Program-made: the position numbers and the translations under genes
Notes under the pieces: generated by a model
Seen by the model: the letters and a program-made list of their open reading frames with translations, nothing else
Databases searched by the model: none
Told to the model about the DNA's origin: nothing
Assembly: GCF_900142475.1 (NCBI RefSeq)
Contig: NZ_FRAY01000001.1
Location: 248,001 to 312,000, forward strand
DNA from: Fibrobacter sp. UWH4
GTDB lineage: Bacteria > Fibrobacterota > Fibrobacteria > Fibrobacterales > Fibrobacteraceae
DNA: 64,000 nucleotides
Reading direction: 5' to 3'
Shown: positions 10,750-19,542 of the stretch, piece by piece
Layout: the number at the start of each line of letters is the position of its first letter
Numbering within the stretch: position 1 is the first letter of the stretch

Positions 10750-11946
10750 ATGCGATATTTAAGCCTTACAGCCTTATCTTTAATGTTCGCCCTTTCGGCA
10801 TGCGTTTACGAACCTGAACAGTTCGTGGAATCTGAAAAAGGGGAAAATTCGAACTCCAACAATTCGGTGACCGATATGGGGACGCTTTATGCGGTGAACG
10901 ACGGAAAGCAAATTTGCAATCCCTCGGTCTCTCAAGATCCTAAAAACTACCCGGCTTCGATGCTGTGGTTGAATTTTGGCGGCACGCTCAAGGTTAAGGC
11001 TCCGGATTCCGTTTACACGACGTCGAAGGTGGTGCAGCATGATCGCCTTTCGGTGTCCGATACGTCGGGCAAGGTGCTCTGGTACCTGATGCGCGATACC
11101 GAGGCGGGAGATTGCCAGTTCCAAGATCCTGAATGGAGTACGCATCCGAATTATATCGTTGCTCTCCGCGCTTTCAATTCCAAGGGAGAAAGTGGCTGTA
11201 AGGAAAGCGATATGGATTACGGCATGTTTGCAGTCCGTATGTCCGACAAGAAAAAGTTCTTTTTCTACAACAAGGAAATGAGCGAATTTGCGACGCCTCA
11301 CCTGTGGGTAGAAACTGGTGCCGAACCCGATACGGCTGCCGCGGATAGCACGGTGGAAGGTTTCTTCGGTACGAATCAGGTGCGCCTGGTTTATGTGAAC
11401 AAGAAAGATGAAATTGTATTTGTGGATTATGCAAACGGCGGAACCAAGGGGGCAAAGACGCTCAAGAAACCGTCGGGAGTCGATGGCTGGATGATGGACA
11501 GCCCCATGATTTCGCCTGATGGAAATTATGTGGTCTACAACATGATCAATTCTTCGATGACGGGGTGGAAATCCTTTATTCAGGAATTGTCCGGAAATTC
11601 GAAGCCTATTGAAATTGAAAAGTCTTCGGGCATGATTTCGGAACCGGTTCAACCGCGCTGGTTTGCCTATGCGGAACGCCTGTTCGTGATGTGGACGGAA
11701 TTCCCGCAGGGATCGCAGTTTGTGAACAAGAATGACTTGTCCGAAGTTTCGGTGCAAGATGGGAGTGCTGGTCGTACGGTGATGCGCGAAGTCTCGGTTG
11801 CGACGGGGGCTCCTGCCGACCTTGCTTTTGCCTGGGCCGGGGATGTGATTGAAATTGCCCCGATTCCGATGATTGGCGGACGTTCTCCTGATGGTCGCTT
11901 TGTGGCGACCGGTACAAACTTGGGCTTTTTGCTTGAACTCCCGTGA
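10750..11946 (+). CDS. Predicted lipoprotein with TolB/WD40-like repeats
   Basis: 398 aa. It begins with a lipoprotein signal (MRYLSLTALSLMFALSAC, lipobox LSAC), then an Asn/Ser-rich tether. The body has beta-propeller-like pieces such as MISPDGNYVVYNM and GRSPDGRFVATGT, the 'SPDG' hallmark of TolB/PD40 repeats. Fibrobacter has large paralogous lipoprotein families with propeller-like parts (for example TIGR02171). Membership here is a guess. It lies 8 bp upstream of the barrel gene and is probably co-transcribed with it. Confidence 0.75.
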   Translation: MRYLSLTALSLMFALSACVYEPEQFVESEKGENSNSNNSVTDMGTLYAVNDGKQICNPSVSQDPKNYPASMLWLNFGGTLKVKAPDSVYTTSKVVQHDRLSVSDTSGKVLWYLMRDTEAGDCQFQDPEWSTHPNYIVALRAFNSKGESGCKESDMDYGMFAVRMSDKKKFFFYNKEMSEFATPHLWVETGAEPDTAAADSTVEGFFGTNQVRLVYVNKKDEIVFVDYANGGTKGAKTLKKPSGVDGWMMDSPMISPDGNYVVYNMINSSMTGWKSFIQELSGNSKPIEIEKSSGMISEPVQPRWFAYAERLFVMWTEFPQGSQFVNKNDLSEVSVQDGSAGRTVMREVSVATGAPADLAFAWAGDVIEIAPIPMIGGRSPDGRFVATGTNLGFLLELP

Positions 11947-11954
11947 GGTGAATC

Positions 11955-13085
11955 GTGAAGAAGAGTTTATTTAGCGGGATTTTGTCGGGAGCTGCCGTGG
12001 CGGCTCTTTCGGGCGTTGCTTTTTATGCTGGTTTGAATTCGCCTGTCGAAGTGGCGACTCCGTGGGAGTCTATCGGCGGTTGCGGTGCCGGTGGCTCGGG
12101 TGGCGGCTCGGGAGATGGTATCAAGTGGATTGGTCAGGGTGTTTCGGGTGGATACCTTGAAACCGAAGTCTTTACCAAGTACAGCGTCGGGCAGAATTTT
12201 TCGGGTGTGACATTTACTCCGCATTTTTCGATTAAGCCGACATGGTCCACCAAGCTAGGCGTGTCCATTCCGTGGATGAGCCACAGTGGCGAAGTGCAGT
12301 ACCGCAGCAACCAGATTCCGACCGACCGTACGACGGGCGGTATGGGTGATATCAGCTTTGACTTCAGCAAGACAATCGGTAGCGGTGGTGCCGCATCTCT
12401 TTCGGCAAGTCTCACCATTCCTACGGGGCAGTACGACATCAAGCGCGGTACTGATGCCGCCGAAGAAATTTTGCCGAGTAGCTTCCAGAAGGGCTCGGGC
12501 CTGTATTCGCTCACTCTCGGCTGGGATTACAGCCGAGATACCGACCAGGGAATTTGGCTTTACGGTCTTAGCTACACGCATCCGTTTGCCATGCACCTGA
12601 TTTCGGGTGAAAACGAATTCAACGATTCCTACTGGAAGGATATGGACCATAAGGGCGATCGCTTCGAGTACCGCTTCAAGCCGTATGGCGAAAACGACCT
12701 TGGCGCCTACACTCCTCCTTCTGTCGGTGGTTCTATCGCTTATGGTTACCGTGGCCGTCCGGGAATCGTGCAGAGCTTCGGCGTGAATTTCTCGATTCCG
12801 CTCGGAGTCGCTTGGATCAACTCCGAAAAGGTCGGTACCTACGATCCGCGTCCGGACCCTGATCATCAGGCGTGGTCTGTGGCTTTCGCTTATGGCATCG
12901 AGTTCTCGAATGCGGATTTCCCGGTGTTCCTCGCCGTTTCGCTGCCGCTGCACGACAAGGCCAATGCGGCTGACCCGAGCGACGAATACGATGAAAGCCC
13001 CATGCGTAAGTGGGACGCTCCCGATTGGAGTGACTTTGGCCAGCAGTGGACCATCGCCGTCGGCATCAAGGGAAGCTTCTTTTAG
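11955..13085 (+). CDS. Outer-membrane beta-barrel protein
   Basis: 376 aa, GTG start at 11955 with GAGGTG upstream. A signal-like N-terminus is followed by a Gly/Ser-rich stretch (residues 36-52). The rest is a series of alternating amphipathic strands (FTPHFSIKPTWSTKLGVSIP, GDISFDFSKT, GGAASLSASLTIPTGQYD), ending in a C-terminal aromatic residue (GIKGSFF) as BAM substrates do. The pattern is similar to transporter-like barrels of the MetA/phenol family, but I cannot fix the family. It probably forms an operon with the lipoprotein upstream. Confidence 0.75.
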   Translation: MKKSLFSGILSGAAVAALSGVAFYAGLNSPVEVATPWESIGGCGAGGSGGGSGDGIKWIGQGVSGGYLETEVFTKYSVGQNFSGVTFTPHFSIKPTWSTKLGVSIPWMSHSGEVQYRSNQIPTDRTTGGMGDISFDFSKTIGSGGAASLSASLTIPTGQYDIKRGTDAAEEILPSSFQKGSGLYSLTLGWDYSRDTDQGIWLYGLSYTHPFAMHLISGENEFNDSYWKDMDHKGDRFEYRFKPYGENDLGAYTPPSVGGSIAYGYRGRPGIVQSFGVNFSIPLGVAWINSEKVGTYDPRPDPDHQAWSVAFAYGIEFSNADFPVFLAVSLPLHDKANAADPSDEYDESPMRKWDAPDWSDFGQQWTIAVGIKGSFF

Positions 13086-13163
13086 TTAGACAGTGGTTAG
13101 TAAACAGTGGTTAGTAAACAGGTTTATAATCCTAACCACTAATCACTAACCACTAGCCACTTT
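13086..13163. repeat. Intergenic TAGTGGTTAG-type palindromic repeat
   Basis: The motif AGTGGTTAGTAAACAG appears twice in direct repeat, then the inverted form (CCTAACCACTAATCACTAAC). The arms can fold into a long hairpin between the convergent barrel and xer genes. Related copies occur at 26238-26304 and near 54885. Confidence 0.75.
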
Positions 13164-14108
13164 TTATGCTCTTGGGTGCGTCTTCTTGAAGGCGGCGCGC
13201 AGGCGTTCTGCATTTACATGAGTATAAACTTGAGTGGTGGAGATATTCGAATGCCCGAGCATCTCCTTGACGCTCATAATTTCGGCGCCGTTTTCGAGCA
13301 GGTGCGTGGCGAAGCTGTGTCGTAGCACGTGCGGGCTTGCCTTGCCTTCCCAGCCGATTTCGCGAAGCAGGTGCTGGATGTCGTTCCGGAGCGTGCGTAG
13401 TCCGAAGGGCTTGCCGTCTTCGCTTAAGAAAACGTAGCCGGTGGCGGTGGGAACGTGTCCCGCCGCAAGTTGCATTTGTTTGTAATTTGCGATGCGACTC
13501 ACGAAACTTTCGGTGAGCGGTACGATGCGTTCCTTGTTGCCCTTGCCGAGTACGCGCACCAGGAATTCCTTTTCGTTGATGCGGTCCCAGGTGAGCATCT
13601 GGCATTCCGAAATACGCAGGCCCGAACCGTAGATGAGTTCTAGCAGGATGCGGGCGCGCACTTGCGGAAGTGTCGCATTCTCGGGTAGTTCGGGAAATTT
13701 TTCTTCGGCGAGGTCCTTTTGCCCGAGCACGTTCACGAGGCGCTTGGGGCGTTTGGGCATCGGCACGTTTTCGGCGGGATTCTTCTCGGTGATTTTACTC
13801 TTGACCAGGTACTTGCCAAAGCTCTTTAAGGCTGCCAAATGTTCGCAGATGCTTGTCGGGGCTAGCTTCTGCTTCATCTTCAGGTCCCATACGAAGGCCT
13901 TGACGTTCGTATCCGAAAATGCGGAGAGTTCCGGAGAGTTCTCGAACGGTGGAAACGATTCCTGCGGGGCGTCCTGAACGGGGGTTGCACCCAGATGCTC
14001 CAGAAATTTCGTCAGCGACTTGCGGTAAGTGTCCACCGTGCGCGGCGAAAAACGCCGCCTGTCCGCGATGTACTGCAAAAAATGTCCGATGTGTTCCGAA
14101 AGGTTCAT
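13164..14108 (-). CDS. Xer-type tyrosine recombinase
   Basis: 314 aa, the size of XerC/XerD. The N-terminal SAM-like core-binding domain starts FLQYIADRRRFSPRTVDTYR. Catalytic residues are all visible: Arg in GSGLRISECQML, Lys in GKGNKERIVPLT, HxxR in HVLRHSFATHL, His in LGHSNISTTQ, and the nucleophile Tyr in TQVYTHV. It is probably a chromosome-dimer-resolution recombinase acting at dif. No dif-like site or integrated element is evident next to it, so a phage-type integrase role is less likely. I cannot tell XerC from XerD. Confidence 0.9.
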   Translation of the reverse strand: MNLSEHIGHFLQYIADRRRFSPRTVDTYRKSLTKFLEHLGATPVQDAPQESFPPFENSPELSAFSDTNVKAFVWDLKMKQKLAPTSICEHLAALKSFGKYLVKSKITEKNPAENVPMPKRPKRLVNVLGQKDLAEEKFPELPENATLPQVRARILLELIYGSGLRISECQMLTWDRINEKEFLVRVLGKGNKERIVPLTESFVSRIANYKQMQLAAGHVPTATGYVFLSEDGKPFGLRTLRNDIQHLLREIGWEGKASPHVLRHSFATHLLENGAEIMSVKEMLGHSNISTTQVYTHVNAERLRAAFKKTHPRA

Positions 14109-14167
14109 CTAAAACATGTTCCTGGTGGTCTTCACCCTAAAAATAATTCTATTTTGAGAATCAAAGT

Positions 14168-15451
14168 ATGGCGTTTGCAAAAAAATATGTGGGTATTGCT
14201 CTGGTTGCCGTGTCGAGTGCATGGGCTGCCGACCGTGTCGTGGGTGCAAATGCGACTCTCGATATCGAACCGGGGGCGCGCTCGGCGGCACTCGGTTCTG
14301 CGACCATGGCGGTCGACGGTGACTACCTGGGGCTGATGTCGAACCCCTACCAGCTTGCAAACGTGAACTATGCCTGGGCTTCCTTTTCTCATACGGAATA
14401 TTACGAGGACACCAAGTACGATTTCGCATCGGCGGTCGTTCCGCTGGGCGAGGGACAGGGCCTCGGTATCTCGTTCTCCCGTTTCGGTGCAGACGATATT
14501 CCCTATATCAAGGAAGGAGAACCGCTTCCCGAAGGCTCTAACTATAACACGCTTTCGATTGCCGACTGGGTTTTCTCGCTGACTTTTGGCCGACGCATTA
14601 CGGATAGGCTCGAATTGGGTATCGGCTTCCACGGGCTTTATCGCGAAATGGACCAGACCGGTTGGGGCTTCCGTGGCGATGCGGGACTGCGCTACCGCCT
14701 TGTCGATGAACTATTCGTATCGACCCTCTTGAAGGGGTGGACTTCTTCGGCGGCGTCCTGGGAATCGGGCGAGTTCGAGTATTCCTCTCCTGAACTTTAT
14801 CTGGCCGCAAGTTACGGTCTCCCGGTACCGTACCTGTACGGCAAATTGAACCTGTACTGGCAGGGAGCGGAACTCTTGCATCGCGAAGCCCGCGACATGG
14901 ATTACGAAACGGACGAGTCCCGTGGCAAGCGCGTCTGGGAAAATCCCCTGGACTGGCTCTCGGGTGGCCGCGGCGGTATCGAGTTCGCCTTTGACTTCGG
15001 CCTCAGCCTGCGTGCGGGTCTTTCTAGCTTTACCACCTTCCAGAGCGTGACTGCGGGTGCGGGTCTAACCATTGCGAAGTTCGTGAAGGTTGACTACGCA
15101 TTTGAATCGCATCCTGTGCTTTCGCCGGTGCACCGCGTGAGCGTGAGCATCAGCCCGTATCTGTTTTCTCATTCACCTAGGCCGGGGACGACCGAGGCGA
15201 CCGTCCGTACGACCAAGGTGCTTACCGAGGAATCCGAAGAGACGGATGCCTACGAAGAAATGGAACGCGTACCGGATGAACCTGTGGAAAAATCCGTCCA
15301 GGAAATGCCTGCCGAATCCGCTCCGAAAGTCACTGCGACTGAATCGTCTACGCCCGAAAAGGAACCTGTGCAGGCAGCCCCCGCTGCTCCTCAGACCTCG
15401 GTTCCTGCCCCTGCACCTATTATCGAGACAGATGACGAGGTGCTGGAATAA
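14168..15451 (+). CDS. PorV/PorQ-family-like outer-membrane protein with Pro/Glu-rich tail
   Basis: 427 aa. A signal peptide (ALVAVSSAWA) is followed by GARSAALGSATMAVDGD and NPYQLANVNYAWASFSH, the hallmark start of PorV/PorQ (UPF0164) barrels, which include type IX secretion components. Beta strands run to about residue 335. The last 85 residues are a disordered Glu/Pro/Ala tail not usual for the family. It starts divergently from the xer gene with 59 bp between. Whether it serves type IX secretion here is inference. Confidence 0.75.
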   Translation: MAFAKKYVGIALVAVSSAWAADRVVGANATLDIEPGARSAALGSATMAVDGDYLGLMSNPYQLANVNYAWASFSHTEYYEDTKYDFASAVVPLGEGQGLGISFSRFGADDIPYIKEGEPLPEGSNYNTLSIADWVFSLTFGRRITDRLELGIGFHGLYREMDQTGWGFRGDAGLRYRLVDELFVSTLLKGWTSSAASWESGEFEYSSPELYLAASYGLPVPYLYGKLNLYWQGAELLHREARDMDYETDESRGKRVWENPLDWLSGGRGGIEFAFDFGLSLRAGLSSFTTFQSVTAGAGLTIAKFVKVDYAFESHPVLSPVHRVSVSISPYLFSHSPRPGTTEATVRTTKVLTEESEETDAYEEMERVPDEPVEKSVQEMPAESAPKVTATESSTPEKEPVQAAPAAPQTSVPAPAPIIETDDEVLE

Positions 15452-15507
15452 ATGGGAGTTTTTTTGACTTTTTTTGTGATTAATCGCACAACTTGCATTT
15501 TTTAGGT

Positions 15508-15514
15508 TATATTT
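15508..15514 (+). promoter_or_regulatory. TATATTT box 5 nt before the ATG at 15520
   Basis: TATATTT-AAGGT-ATG. The spacer also contains AAGG, so the site could act as promoter element, ribosome-binding site or both. It fits the leaderless pattern seen at several genes here. Confidence 0.5.
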
Positions 15515-15519
15515 AAGGT

Positions 15520-16170
15520 ATGCCGCAATTAAAGAACTATCGCGAAGTTGGTGTTTTCGATTTGATTTCAGCCCCCTTGAATCCTATCGGGGCTTTTGAT
15601 GCTGAACAGTTTAAGAAAGACGTTCGCGCGCTCCTTGCCGAAAAGAAGGACGAACAGTTCTTGGCCGTTGACTTGACCGGACTTGACTTTGTCTATAGCG
15701 ATGCCTACAACGCTTTTATCCAGTTCCAACAGGAAATGGAAGATCGTAGGGGAATGTTTGCTGTCCTGACCAATAACAAGACCATTGTCGATGGACTCCG
15801 CAAGGCGGGGCTCGACAAGAACATCAAGGTTTTCGCCCTGGAAGCGGACATGATGTCGTTCTCGCTGCACGCCCAGTCGCCCGAGGGCGAATCTGCTACG
15901 GAATCTGCTGGCGAACCTGCCGCTGTTGCCTCGCAGAATGTCAGCGCCGCGTCTGAGCCTGCTCCTTCGCCGCATCTGGATCGTCGTACGGGTCAGCACC
16001 GTCGCTTTACCAAGAGCTTCAACGCCATTGCGAAAGAAGAACCGGGTTCCAAGAAAAAAGGCCTGGATGTCCCGTTCGACGATGAACCGTCTTCGGCAAA
16101 GACCGTAATTATCGTGGTCCTGCTGTTGCTTGCGGCTGTGGGCGGAACGCTCGCGTTCTTCTACATCTAG
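15520..16170 (+). CDS. STAS-domain protein with C-terminal membrane anchor
   Basis: 216 aa. Residues 1-115 resemble a STAS (anti-sigma-factor-antagonist) fold: FLAVDLTGLDFVYSDAYNAF corresponds to the conserved strand-loop carrying the regulatory Ser, here SDAYN. A disordered linker (120-190) contains DRRTGQHRRF, and residues 193-214 are a single membrane span (VIIVVLLLLAAVGGTLAFFY). A tail-anchored STAS protein is unusual and suggests a signalling role at the inner membrane. It is the first of four closely packed genes through 18946. Confidence 0.75.
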   Translation: MPQLKNYREVGVFDLISAPLNPIGAFDAEQFKKDVRALLAEKKDEQFLAVDLTGLDFVYSDAYNAFIQFQQEMEDRRGMFAVLTNNKTIVDGLRKAGLDKNIKVFALEADMMSFSLHAQSPEGESATESAGEPAAVASQNVSAASEPAPSPHLDRRTGQHRRFTKSFNAIAKEEPGSKKKGLDVPFDDEPSSAKTVIIVVLLLLAAVGGTLAFFYI

Positions 16171-16174
16171 TCCG

Positions 16175-17095
16175 ATGTCGTTCGAAGTCCAAGAATATAA
16201 GGGAAAGAGAAAAAACTACAATCCCCAACATAAGTTTCCGCTGATCCGGCTATTGTTGCTGGCATTGGCGGCTTTCTTTGCTTATTGGTCCGGTCTGACA
16301 TCCAAGATCGCCGATGCGCTCCCGTTGCCGGGAAACTCCGATGAGGTCCCGATTGAAACTTGGGATTCCCGTTGCAAGCTGTACGGGGGAACTCCGTTTG
16401 AGTTGCCGCGTGGGTTGGCCCAGTGTTCGTGGATTTTGGATGATTCCGTTCCGGTGGTACGCCTGCCCAATCCTTTTTTGCGCTACGTGGCGTCGCTTCG
16501 CAAGGGTGAAAAGTCCAAGTTGCACTGGGTCGCCCCTGTCGAAGATTTCAAGGACGCGATTCTCGTGGTGCACGAGGATTCCACGAATGCCGTTTACCTG
16601 CGTTACATGAACGAGGATTCGACCCGTTTCTGGATTTCCAAGAATACCGGCTGCAAGTTCCCGGGCGTGTGCCCGCAGCTTCCGCTGGAATGGTCCGCCC
16701 TCCCGATTAGCGAAGGTTTCGACTTCGAGGGGCAGGAATCCCTCCTGGCCATGGACGTGTTTTACGGAATAGGCGAGGCCCCGATTTATCCGGTGCTGCC
16801 GGGCCGAGTTATCGAGATTGGGCGCGATTCCCTGGGTTTCTTTGTCGAACTGGATCATGGCTACAATGTCGCGAGCAAGACTTCCGGAATGGGGGCTATC
16901 GGTGATTCCCTGTCTGTCGGTGATTCTGTCGGCATCGGTTCTGTGCTGGGACGGCTTTTGCCTAGGGACAGTGCCATGTTTTTCTTGACGGTCCGTCAGA
17001 ACGGTCAGTTTGTTCGCTGGACCGATTTTTACGCTTTGACTCACCCTGTATTGCCAGACTCGCTTTCTTCTTTTGAAAAGTCGATCGGTTTTTAA
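16175..17095 (+). CDS. Membrane-anchored degenerate M23/LytM-like protein
   Basis: 306 aa, starting at the ATG 4 nt after the STAS gene stop. One membrane segment (residues 21-42, LIRLLLLALAAFFAYWSG) is followed by a periplasmic domain. The C-terminal third resembles the M23 peptidase core (IYPVLPGRVIEIG, FFVELDHGYN, GDSVGIGSVLGRL), but I do not see the HxxxD and HxH zinc ligands. If the homology is real it is a non-catalytic LytM-like domain of the kind that regulates cell-wall hydrolases (compare EnvC, NlpD). Confidence 0.6.
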   Translation: MSFEVQEYKGKRKNYNPQHKFPLIRLLLLALAAFFAYWSGLTSKIADALPLPGNSDEVPIETWDSRCKLYGGTPFELPRGLAQCSWILDDSVPVVRLPNPFLRYVASLRKGEKSKLHWVAPVEDFKDAILVVHEDSTNAVYLRYMNEDSTRFWISKNTGCKFPGVCPQLPLEWSALPISEGFDFEGQESLLAMDVFYGIGEAPIYPVLPGRVIEIGRDSLGFFVELDHGYNVASKTSGMGAIGDSLSVGDSVGIGSVLGRLLPRDSAMFFLTVRQNGQFVRWTDFYALTHPVLPDSLSSFEKSIGF

Positions 17096-17108
17096 TACTT
17101 TTGGTCTT

Positions 17109-18230
17109 ATGAAGTTTTGCCTTAAGTCTCTATCCGGTCTCTTGACGATACTTGCCTGCATGGCCTTGTTCCTTGCGGGTTGCGAAAAGGATAGCGATGG
17201 CCCGATGGAAGTATCCGTCGATCATTTCAGCTACCGTGGCGAGGGATTTTTCAAGGCGGCCAAACTAGATTCGGGCCGGACAATCCATCTGTCGAAGGAT
17301 ACCCTGTTCCTGAACATGGGGCAGATGTGGACCTTTTCTAACTGCGCTCTGGAATCGATCGACCTGCAACTCCATAAGGAAGATTCCGTCCTTTGGATTT
17401 CACCGGTGCTAAAAATTCACGCGACTTCTGAAGATTGCCCTGCGCCTTATTACCGCCCCGATACGGTTCTCAAGTTGTTGCTTTCAAATTCGCAGATGGA
17501 TGGTGTCGGGCTCATCAAGGTGAAAAACGATACGGATTCCCTTCTGGATTCAATCCTGCTTCGTCGTGGGAGCATTACGAAGGATACTTTCGATATCTAC
17601 CTAGATTCCTACTTTGCGGATGTGCACGCCTATCCGCTCCGTACCAAGGAGAAGAAGAATGGCAAGACCGTTCCGACTGTTATGCGTGTGCTGGATTCAC
17701 TGACGCCGCGCGTGTTCTACTGGCGTACGATGAAGTCCATTTGTACCTATCGCGTCGATAACTGCGTCAACACGGTTGCCGATACGATTTATCCGAGCCG
17801 CTGGAATATTAATGATACGAACCTGGTTCCCGTGCATTACGCCTGTGCCGATTCCGATTCCGTTTACTGCATCAATTCCAAGTGGGAAAACGATTCTACC
17901 GAACTGGGAAGTGTTCAGGAACGCCCCGATACGATTTGGCATTACAGCACTTACTATATGGAAAATATCCCTGATTGCGGAAGCTACGATTCGATTGCGG
18001 TCAGCAATTACGGCATTGGCAACCGGGTGCGTTTTATCCGTAAGCTATTGACTCCCGATGGCGATGAAACCTTTTGTGGTCCGTCATCGCTGAAAAATTG
18101 GATGGTGTATAATTTGTCTGGAACGGTGATGGTCGTGGATTCGGATTCGCTAAAAGTACTTGATAGCTTGTCTGCAACTTGGAAAAAGGCGACCGTCGCT
18201 CCGGATACGTTGATTCAGAAAGAAAAATGA
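17109..18230 (+). CDS. Predicted lipoprotein, unknown function
   Basis: 373 aa. The ATG at 17109 opens a lipoprotein signal (TILACMALFLAGC, lipobox LAGC) followed by acidic residues. The body is rich in Asp, Ser and Cys, with repeated DSLLDS/DSVLWIS-type stretches and paired cysteines that could form disulfides. No family is recognised. Its stop codon overlaps the start of the next gene (ATGA), so it is co-translated with the Nudix gene. Confidence 0.75.
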   Translation: MKFCLKSLSGLLTILACMALFLAGCEKDSDGPMEVSVDHFSYRGEGFFKAAKLDSGRTIHLSKDTLFLNMGQMWTFSNCALESIDLQLHKEDSVLWISPVLKIHATSEDCPAPYYRPDTVLKLLLSNSQMDGVGLIKVKNDTDSLLDSILLRRGSITKDTFDIYLDSYFADVHAYPLRTKEKKNGKTVPTVMRVLDSLTPRVFYWRTMKSICTYRVDNCVNTVADTIYPSRWNINDTNLVPVHYACADSDSVYCINSKWENDSTELGSVQERPDTIWHYSTYYMENIPDCGSYDSIAVSNYGIGNRVRFIRKLLTPDGDETFCGPSSLKNWMVYNLSGTVMVVDSDSLKVLDSLSATWKKATVAPDTLIQKEK

Positions 18231-18946
18231 TCGAATATACTTATTCTCCCGAAATTGCCGAGGCGGACCGCCCGATTATCCTGGAATCCCGCATTTACAA
18301 GGATTGGCTCGAAGCCTCCCAGAAAAAATTTGTCGTCAATAAGGTGCATTTTGCATCGGTGGATTTTTTGCGTAAGGGCCGTCAGCCGTTGTTTATCAAG
18401 CTAGCCGCCACGGCGACACTCCCCGACGGGCGCCCGGTGCACGGGATTGTCCTGGTGCGCGGTAATGCGGTCGGTGTTCTGGTGGTGCTCCGTTGCGAAG
18501 GGAAAAAGTACTTGCTGCTCGTGCGCCAGCCGCGCTTTGCCATCAGCGAACAGGCTTCCCTAGAGATTCCCGCAGGAATCCTCGACTGGACGGGGGACTA
18601 CCGCAAGGTGGCGCTTTCTGAACTGGAAGAAGAAGCTCAGATCAAGGCGGAAGATTCCGAACTGATTGACCTGATGGATTTTTGGTACAAGGGAAAGAGC
18701 GACGGATTTGCAGCGAGTTGCGGCCTGTTGGACGAACGCATTCGTTTGTATGCCATCGAACGTGACGTGACTCCCGAACAGCTGAAAGCCATGGATGGCC
18801 GCGACCAGGAATACACCGAAGAAATCGAATGGATCAAGACTGTGGTGATGCCTTACGAAGAGGCCGCCCACGAATTTGTCGATGGAAAGAACTTGATCGC
18901 GCTCTTCTTGTACGAACGCTGGCTACGAGAAAATTCGGAATTATGA
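18227..18946 (+). CDS. Nudix hydrolase, ADP-sugar diphosphatase-like
   Basis: 239 aa. The ATG overlaps the preceding stop in ATGA. The Nudix region reads EIPAGILDWTGDYRKVALSE followed by LEEEAQI, with the GILD-x-GD spacing of ADP-sugar diphosphatases of the plant NUDT14 kind. The usual REUxEExG becomes SELEEEAQI, so the Arg and Gly are replaced while the metal-binding Glu cluster remains. Placement at the end of an envelope operon could mean nucleotide-sugar turnover, which is inference. Confidence 0.8.
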   Translation: MIEYTYSPEIAEADRPIILESRIYKDWLEASQKKFVVNKVHFASVDFLRKGRQPLFIKLAATATLPDGRPVHGIVLVRGNAVGVLVVLRCEGKKYLLLVRQPRFAISEQASLEIPAGILDWTGDYRKVALSELEEEAQIKAEDSELIDLMDFWYKGKSDGFAASCGLLDERIRLYAIERDVTPEQLKAMDGRDQEYTEEIEWIKTVVMPYEEAAHEFVDGKNLIALFLYERWLRENSEL

Positions 18947-18949
18947 TTT

Positions 18950-19026
18950 CAGATTTCAGAATTTGAATAATCGCGGCGGAGCTGCTAGAAGAAAATAATT
19001 CCGAACTCCGAATTCTGAAATCCGAA
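18950..19026. repeat. TCCGAATTC-type intergenic repeat
   Basis: Inverted arms: TTTCAGAATTTGAAT on one side and CCGAATTCTGAAATCCGAAT on the other, able to form a stem between convergent genes. Related sequences lie at 25321-25405, 35405-35440, 56025-56055 and 62970-63005. Confidence 0.7.
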
Positions 19027-19030
19027 TGAA

Positions 19031-19243
19031 CTACCAGTTGCCAAGGTTATTGATGGTCAGGCCTAGGAAAAATATTGTCAGGTAGCCGTACCAGAGACCC
19101 GTGAGCACGTAGTTCAGCTTGCGCTTGTAGGCCTTGGGCTCGTTCTTGTTCTTTTCGCGGATTACAAGAATGTTCTTGCGCAGAAAATATGCGCAACCAG
19201 CAAGACCGATCAACGAAGCGAGAATCAAAAGAACGTAAGCCAT
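19031..19243 (-). CDS. Small two-helix membrane protein
   Basis: 70 aa, unknown function. Two hydrophobic segments (AYVLLILASLIGLAGCAYFL and LWYGYLTIFFLGLTI) flank a basic cytoplasmic loop (NKNEPKAYKRK). A TATATTT box (19249-19255, minus strand) lies 5 nt before its ATG, so it can be transcribed separately from ftsB. Its coding character is supported by the clean start, the box and the ordered hydrophobic pattern. Confidence 0.65.
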   Translation of the reverse strand: MAYVLLILASLIGLAGCAYFLRKNILVIREKNKNEPKAYKRKLNYVLTGLWYGYLTIFFLGLTINNLGNW

Positions 19244-19248
19244 GCGCG

Positions 19249-19255
19249 AAATATA
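19249..19255 (-). promoter_or_regulatory. TATATTT box 5 nt before the ATG at 19243
   Basis: TATATTT-CGCGC-ATG on the minus strand, in the 16-bp gap after ftsB. There is no Shine-Dalgarno sequence in the spacer. Confidence 0.5.
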
Positions 19256-19259
19256 GCAA

Positions 19260-19541
19260 TTACGGAACGAGCTGGAAAACTTTCTCGCCCTTGCGGCTCA
19301 TACCGTAGCGAGTACGAAGGAGGCTTTCCTTGTAGAGCGAATCGTTTTTGAGGCGTTCGATTTCGATATTGCAAGAATCGATGGCATGCTTCAGCGAGTC
19401 GATTCTGGCCTGGTAGAGCTCGATGTCATGGGCGACCTTGTTCTGTTGGTTGATGCTGTTTTTACCGAACAGCAACTGAGACGCCACCACCGCGATGGCG
19501 ATGACGACTGCGAGCAAGGTTAACCAGAATCGTTTGTTCAA
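19260..19541 (-). CDS. ftsB: FtsB/DivIC-like septum formation initiator
   Basis: About 93 aa from a TTG at 19541, one base after the dprA stop. A TTG at 19601 inside dprA would add 20 residues. One membrane span (FWLTLLAVVIAIAVVASQLLF) is followed by a coiled-coil (LYQARIDSLKHAIDSCNIEI) and a C-terminal RTRYGMSRKGEKVF, the typical YGMxxxGE motif of FtsB/DivIC. It is a divisome protein that pairs with FtsL. The symbol is by family resemblance. Confidence 0.82.
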   Translation of the reverse strand: MNKRFWLTLLAVVIAIAVVASQLLFGKNSINQQNKVAHDIELYQARIDSLKHAIDSCNIEIERLKNDSLYKESLLRTRYGMSRKGEKVFQLVP

Positions 19542-19542
19542 G

